Positions 24,262 through 28,201 of a stretch of DNA of 28,201 nt are shown in pieces. The number at the start of each line of letters is the position of its first letter. Position 1 is the first letter of the stretch. Both the position numbers and the translations under genes were made by a program. This DNA comes from an uncultured Bacteroidales bacterium (GTDB lineage Bacteria > Bacteroidota > Bacteroidia > Bacteroidales > Paludibacteraceae): positions 1 to 28,201 of the forward strand of contig UQNE01000023.1 of the NCBI GenBank assembly GCA_900542355.1. The letters are read 5' to 3'. A model generated the notes under the pieces. It was given only the letters and a program-made list of their open reading frames with translations, was not told the DNA's origin and did not search any database.

Positions 24262-26268
24262 ATGGCAAGTTTACAAAAGATTCGTAACCATGGCGCCCTG
24301 CTCATCACGATTGTGGGTCTCGCCATGTTAGCATTTATCATGGGCGACTTCCTCAATTCGGGCAGTTCGTTCTTCAACCGCAGCCGCGAGAATGTGGCTA
24401 CCATCGAGGGCGAAGATATCCACTACACCGAGTATGAGGCAGCCAAAGACCAACTCACCGATGTGCTCAAGATCGAGTACGGTCGCACCGACTTTGATGA
24501 GGAGATGACCAACCAAATTCGCAATCAGGTATGGCAAAGTATGCTGATGGAGTACACTCTGAAGGCACAAACCGAGGAAATTGGTATGGATATCACCCCC
24601 GATGAGTTGAGCGAACTCTGCATCGGCGAGAACCCTCACCAGTTGATCCGTGCACGCCGTGCATTCTTCGACCAGACAGGACAATTCAACCGTGCTGCAT
24701 TGGTGCAATTCCTCAGTTCGATTGAGCAGGATGTAGATGACCCCGAGCAGGCTGCTAACCTCAAACAAGCCAAGTCGTATTGGAACTATTGGGAGAAAGC
24801 AGTGCGCTTGACCTATATGCAGGAGAAATACATCAACCTCTTGCAAAGCCTGGTAAAGGCCAACAGCCTCGATGCTAAGTATGCTTTCAACGCACGCCAA
24901 AACAGCGTAGATGTAAAGTATGTAATGCAACCCTACTTCACGGTGGCAGACAGCCTTGTTTCGGTAAGCGAAAGCGACATCAAGAAACTCTACAAGCAGC
25001 ACAAATCGCTCTATAAGCAGACCCCGAACCGTGCGATTGCTTACTTGAGTTTCCCCATTGAGCCGTCGGAGGACGATATGGCACAAGCACAGAATATGAT
25101 GGAGCGTCTGCAGAACGAGTTCCGCACCGCAGACGACATCACGCTGATTGTAAACACCAACTCGGATATACCCTACGACGGACGCGACTACTCTGCTGAG
25201 ACCGTACCCGCACAATTCAAAGAGTTCGCTTTTGGCAGCAATGCTAAGACCGGCAACACTACCGACATCCTCTTTGAGAACAACACCTACTCGATGGCAC
25301 GCATTATGAAAAGCGGCTACTCGGTAGCTGACTCAGTGGAACTGAAAGCCATCGGCGGTGAGGGTCAAGAGGACCAAGAACTGGGTTGGTACACAGCGGC
25401 AGAACTGCCGAAGACCATCGCTGAGCCCGCATTCGCAGGCAAGAAAGGTGCACGCTTCACCGTAAAACAAGGTACGGCAGAGCAGACCTTTGAGATATTG
25501 GATATGAGTCCGGCTACACCGAAGGTAAAACTGGCTATTCTCTCACGCGAGGTTACTCCGTCGAGCAAGACCTACTCTGTTATCTACAACCGCGCAAAAC
25601 AGTTCATCGCAGCCAACTCGGCTAACGAAGAGGCATTCCGCAATGCCGCTACCGAGGAAGGACTGGTTCTGACCCCTCAATACAACCTGCAAGCAACGAC
25701 CGAGAAAGTGGGCGACCTCAAATCGAGCCGTCCGATTGTGCGTTGGGCATTTGAGGCAAAAGAGGGACAGATAAGCGATGTATTTGAGTGCGGCGACAAG
25801 TTCGTAGTGGCTCTTCTCACTGAGGTGAACGACCAAGAGTATCGCCCATTAGAGGCAGTACGCGCAGAACTCACCTTCGAGGCAACCAACAACGCCAAAG
25901 CAAAATACATCATGGACAAACTGAATGGTGTTGAGTCGCTCGATGCAGCAGCCAATATCACAGGTACATCCATTCAAACCGCCAAGGTATCGCTTGCTGA
26001 CTATCGTTTCGGCAACGCAGGTGCAGAGCCGGCTATCATTGGTGCTGCAATGGCAATGAACGAGAACACACTGAGCGAGCCGCTGAAAGGCAATATGGGT
26101 GTGTATGTACTCAAGACCGGCACGAAGACCACGGCAGCAGGCGAGTTCAACGCCGAGCAAGAGAAGATGTCGCTTGTTTCGCGTTACGCTTACAGCCTGC
26201 CCTACCAAGCCATCTCGCTGATGGAAGAGAAAGCCGATGTAGAAGACAATCGTGCTAACTTCCAATAA
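24262..26268 (+). CDS. PpiD/SurA-like periplasmic folding factor with reduced parvulin domain
   Basis: A 668-aa protein anchored in the inner membrane by one N-terminal helix (about residues 11-31, ALLITIVGLAMLAFIMGDF). A long SurA-N-like helical chaperone region lies in the periplasm (about 45-340). It matches the Bacteroidetes PpiD-type peptidyl-prolyl isomerase layout (usually about 700 aa). Where the parvulin domain should lie (about 357-412) only its second half is recognisable: QELGWYTAAELPKTIAEPAFAGKKGARFTV then FEIL. The first half, with the HILV strand and the helices that follow, is missing. It may therefore be a chaperone without isomerase activity. The C-terminal region (about 420-668) is a further alpha/beta segment. 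Its own promoter and terminator make it a single-gene unit. Confidence 0.82.
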   Translation: MASLQKIRNHGALLITIVGLAMLAFIMGDFLNSGSSFFNRSRENVATIEGEDIHYTEYEAAKDQLTDVLKIEYGRTDFDEEMTNQIRNQVWQSMLMEYTLKAQTEEIGMDITPDELSELCIGENPHQLIRARRAFFDQTGQFNRAALVQFLSSIEQDVDDPEQAANLKQAKSYWNYWEKAVRLTYMQEKYINLLQSLVKANSLDAKYAFNARQNSVDVKYVMQPYFTVADSLVSVSESDIKKLYKQHKSLYKQTPNRAIAYLSFPIEPSEDDMAQAQNMMERLQNEFRTADDITLIVNTNSDIPYDGRDYSAETVPAQFKEFAFGSNAKTGNTTDILFENNTYSMARIMKSGYSVADSVELKAIGGEGQEDQELGWYTAAELPKTIAEPAFAGKKGARFTVKQGTAEQTFEILDMSPATPKVKLAILSREVTPSSKTYSVIYNRAKQFIAANSANEEAFRNAATEEGLVLTPQYNLQATTEKVGDLKSSRPIVRWAFEAKEGQISDVFECGDKFVVALLTEVNDQEYRPLEAVRAELTFEATNNAKAKYIMDKLNGVESLDAAANITGTSIQTAKVSLADYRFGNAGAEPAIIGAAMAMNENTLSEPLKGNMGVYVLKTGTKTTAAGEFNAEQEKMSLVSRYAYSLPYQAISLMEEKADVEDNRANFQ

Positions 26269-26312
26269 GACAGAGTATTTGTAAAGTATAATATTCAAAA
26301 CATAAGAGAAAA

Positions 26313-26335
26313 TGCATAGCGGTAATCGCTATGCA
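26313..26335 (+). other. Perfect 9-bp stem hairpin after the PpiD-like gene
   Basis: TGCATAGCG (26313-26321) and CGCTATGCA (26327-26335) flank a 5-nt loop GTAAT. It lies 45 bp after the stop codon and upstream of the T-tailed terminator at 26372. No T-run follows, so it is more likely an RNA stabiliser, a first pause site or an operator-like palindrome than a terminator. Confidence 0.6.
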
Positions 26336-26371
26336 GAGCAAATAAAATTCTTTTCATTATATTACATTTAA

Positions 26372-26415
26372 GAGCCTCCCTGCCGATGTGAATTGCCGGG
26401 GAGGCTCGCTTTTTG
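26372..26415 (+). terminator. Intrinsic terminator after the PpiD-like gene
   Basis: GAGCCTCCC (26372-26380) pairs perfectly with GGGAGGCTC (26399-26407), the loop is 18 nt, and TTTTT follows at 26410-26414. A strong rho-independent terminator for + strand transcription. Confidence 0.9.
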
Positions 26416-26437
26416 TACATATATCTGTCTTCTATTT

Positions 26438-26579
26438 AGGTCGTTTTGCTGTCTTTTTGCTACTCGCACCTTGGGCGGTCTTAGTCGAGACTTTGTCGAA
26501 ACCTAATCGAGACCTAAGGCTCTGCATACAAATAATCATTTTGCTACTTCTACCAATCTATTGCCGACAAAATGTCAAT
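26438..26579 (-). repeat. Dispersed intergenic element, copy B, with 11-bp tandem units
   Basis: Reverse-complement counterpart of 13883-14024. On the + strand three 11-bp units are seen: TCGAGACTTTG (26485-26495), TCGAAACCTAA (26496-26506) and TCGAGACCTAA (26507-26517). CCTAATCGAGACCTAAGG (26502-26519) is exactly the complement of 13943-13960. Flanks matching copy A lie at the same distances: ATTGACATTTT (26579 to 26569 on the minus strand) and CAAAAAGACAGC from 26459. It sits between the converging PpiD-like and CoA-transferase genes. Confidence 0.75.
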
Positions 26580-26641
26580 CTGCCGGTATCGGACAATACG
26601 CCATATCCTATGCGCAGCAATGCACCTTATTTTGTGAGCAG

Positions 26642-27958
26642 TTATTTGAGGCGTAAGAAACCAATACCGAAGCGTTGTACGGCAGCGCGTTCGAGTTCCT
26701 CACGCACCGACGGGTCGGCAATGCTGATCAACGCTTTGGCACGCTCTGCCAAAGGCAAATTACGCAGATAGACAATACCATGCTCGGTAGCGATATACTG
26801 CGCCTGGAAACGGGTGGTAACCACTCCTGCGCCCGGGGCGAGATGCGCTACAATCTTCGATTTGCCTTTGTTGGTCATACTCGGCAGCGCAATGAAGCAC
26901 TTGCCCCCCTCGGAGAGGGCTGCTCCGTACATAAAATCGTGCTGTCCGCCCACGCCGGAGATGATGGTATCGCCGATAGAGTCGGCACAGATCTGCCCTG
27001 TGAGATCCACCTCGATAGCAGAGTTGATGGCCATAGCACGCGGGTTCTGACGGATGATCTGCGGGTCGTTGGTCCAGGCCACATCGCGGATAACGAAATC
27101 GGTGTTGCCATCGATATAGTCGTAGAGATGACGCGAACCGAGCACCAGACTGCCGACCGACTTACCGGGGAGTATCTTCTTGAGCGAGTTGTCGATGATA
27201 CCTTTCTCGATGAGTGGCAGGACACCATCGGTAATAGCCTCGGTGTGCAGCCCGAGGTGCTTATGATTGCGTAGTGCATTGATGACGGCATTGGGTATTC
27301 CACCGACGCCAATCTGCAGCGTAGCCCCATCGGGGATCTGCTCGGCGATAAAATTGCCGATACGGGTATCTATGTCGCTCGGTACGGGCGTAGGCACTTC
27401 TACCAGCGGTTCATCGCCCCGGCACATTGCCGTGATTTGGCTGACATGGATGACCGGGTCGCCAAAAGTGCGCGGCATATACTTATTGACTTGCGCAATG
27501 ATAGTCTTGGCACACTCTGCGCCCGAGAAGGCTATATCGGCGGAGATACCGAATGAGCAGTAGCCGTTCTCGTCGGGTTCGCTAACATTCAGAAACGCCA
27601 CATCTACAGGCACTTGTCCACTTCGGAACAGACTCGGCACCTCACCTAAGAAACAAGGGATAGTGTCTGCCACGCCCTCGCGCATAGCGTTGCGGAGGTT
27701 GTTGGGCACAAAGATACTGAGTGCACGGAACGAGTCCATCAGTTCGCGCTTGGCATAGGGAGCGTCCTCGGGACTGATGCCAAAGCCGGAGATGACCTTC
27801 ACATCACGCAGTTCGGGCGCCCTTGCCGTGAGCGCACGCAACAGCACCATAGGAATAGAGGTAGAACCCTGGACAACGATAGTGTCGCCCGAATGGACAA
27901 AAGACACCGCCTCCGCAGGGGAGAGCAAGTGGTAGGTGTTTTCCTGATTAGATTTCAT
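26642..27958 (-). CDS. Acetyl-CoA hydrolase/CoA-transferase family protein
   Basis: Cytosolic 438-aa CoA-transferase of the Cat1/4-hydroxybutyrate CoA-transferase family, full length. An N-terminal Rossmann-like half (about 10-200) includes VHSGDTIVVQGSTSIP and DVAFLNVSEPDENGYCSFGIS. The C-terminal half has QIGVGGIPNAV, the catalytic Glu240 in HTEAITDG and the CoA-site glycine motif GVGGQHDF. KGKSKIVAHLAPGAGVVTTR and TEHGIVYLRN follow. It transfers CoA between acetate and succinate, butyrate or hydroxybutyrate, consistent with an acid-producing fermenter; the exact acids cannot be told from sequence. It is the only minus-strand gene and converges with the PpiD-like gene. It has its own promoter at 28059-28090 and a leader with two kinds of direct repeat. 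Confidence 0.92.
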   Translation of the reverse strand: MKSNQENTYHLLSPAEAVSFVHSGDTIVVQGSTSIPMVLLRALTARAPELRDVKVISGFGISPEDAPYAKRELMDSFRALSIFVPNNLRNAMREGVADTIPCFLGEVPSLFRSGQVPVDVAFLNVSEPDENGYCSFGISADIAFSGAECAKTIIAQVNKYMPRTFGDPVIHVSQITAMCRGDEPLVEVPTPVPSDIDTRIGNFIAEQIPDGATLQIGVGGIPNAVINALRNHKHLGLHTEAITDGVLPLIEKGIIDNSLKKILPGKSVGSLVLGSRHLYDYIDGNTDFVIRDVAWTNDPQIIRQNPRAMAINSAIEVDLTGQICADSIGDTIISGVGGQHDFMYGAALSEGGKCFIALPSMTNKGKSKIVAHLAPGAGVVTTRFQAQYIATEHGIVYLRNLPLAERAKALISIADPSVREELERAAVQRFGIGFLRLK

Positions 27959-27966
27959 ATCGTGTA

Positions 27967-28039
27967 CAATTTAGGTGTGCAATTTAGGTGTGCGATGTAT
28001 GGCGGAATACTCCACAAAGGGCGAGACACTCCACAAAGG
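27967..28039 (-). repeat. Direct repeats in the leader of the CoA-transferase gene
   Basis: CAATTTAGGTGTG is present twice in tandem (27967-27979, 27980-27992) directly before the start codon, and ACTCCACAAAGG twice (28009-28020, 28028-28039) with 19-bp spacing. All lie between the predicted transcription start (about 28052) and the ATG. Possible regulator sites or slippage products; function unknown. Confidence 0.8.
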
Positions 28040-28058
28040 AAACCCGTTAACCTGCGTG

Positions 28059-28090
28059 CAAAGGTAGTGTTTTTTTTTGAGATGTGCAAA
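28059..28090 (-). promoter_or_regulatory. Promoter of the CoA-transferase gene
   Basis: On the minus strand TTTG (28090-28087) and TACCTTTG (28066-28059) are separated by 20 bp, a consensus Bacteroidetes promoter. The spacer includes an A-run on the minus strand. The leader is about 95 nt. The remaining DNA to 28201 shows no gene or clear signal. Confidence 0.82.
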
Positions 28091-28201
28091 TCGAGAGCGT
28101 TGGTGGCTCCATTAATCGGCTACATAGCGGGGCAGAAAGGGTACTATTCTCCGTTAACGAACTATATCGAAAAAAGTGATTTTTCAATGTTTTCGTATTA
28201 T

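Noticed and set aside
13883..26579. Composite transposon bounded by the inverted elements
   Set aside because: The enclosed genes are ordinary chromosomal genes, no transposase or integrase is present and no target duplication was seen; the two copies are strongly diverged.
26675..27274. 199-codon plus-strand open frame
   Set aside because: Entirely antisense to the well-supported CoA-transferase gene and without family features.

Overview
The window looks like a chromosomal segment from a Bacteroidota genome, most likely order Bacteroidales. The basis is (i) at least seven promoters of the Bacteroidetes -33 TTTG / -7 TAnnTTTG type, nearly all with 19-20 bp between the boxes; (ii) type IX secretion (T9SS) cargo domains; (iii) a TonB-dependent receptor with an N-terminal carboxypeptidase-like domain; (iv) Bacteroidales-typical families (DUF4876, DUF6850-type barrel, PgpH-like 7TM-HD, a long PpiD-like chaperone). 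Genus cannot be read from the sequence. No rRNA, tRNA, CRISPR, transposase or phage gene was seen. All genes are on the + strand except the last one.

Layout. 1-508: noncoding DNA rich in short tandem repeats, then a promoter and a repeat-bearing leader. 509-2921: apparent operon of a phosphoglycolate-phosphatase-like HAD hydrolase, a class I/II PLP aminotransferase and a DUF456 membrane protein. 3000-8143: three-gene outer-membrane operon (TonB-dependent receptor, DUF4876 lipoprotein, DUF6850-like barrel), which I consider the best candidate for an undescribed transport system. 8264-9841: recN. 10040-11401: secreted PKD protein with a T9SS type B sorting domain. 11525-13687: exported M3 metallopeptidase preceded by a structured leader. 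14084-15061: EamA/DMT permease. 15133-17289: DUF1846 protein and dapB. 17519-20500: PgpH-type 7TM-HD phosphodiesterase and a tRNA-dihydrouridine synthase. 20470-22194: a decayed surface-protein locus. It holds a beta-barrel remnant with two in-frame stops, an N-terminally truncated T9SS-type protein and a frameshifted outer-membrane barrel. 22204-24081: secreted CotH-family protein. 24262-26268: PpiD/SurA-like periplasmic chaperone whose parvulin domain appears half deleted. 26642-27958 (minus): acetyl-CoA hydrolase/CoA-transferase.

How it fits together. Much of the window serves the cell envelope: uptake across the outer membrane, T9SS-exported proteins, periplasmic proteolysis and folding, and c-di-AMP-type signalling. 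The rest is housekeeping metabolism (lysine/peptidoglycan precursor DapB, phosphoglycolate salvage, CoA transfer, DNA repair, tRNA modification). The most unusual noncoding feature is a pair of about 142-bp intergenic elements (13883-14024 and, inverted, 26438-26579). They are collinear without gaps, and each is centred on three tandem 11-bp units. Several leaders also carry degenerate direct repeats.
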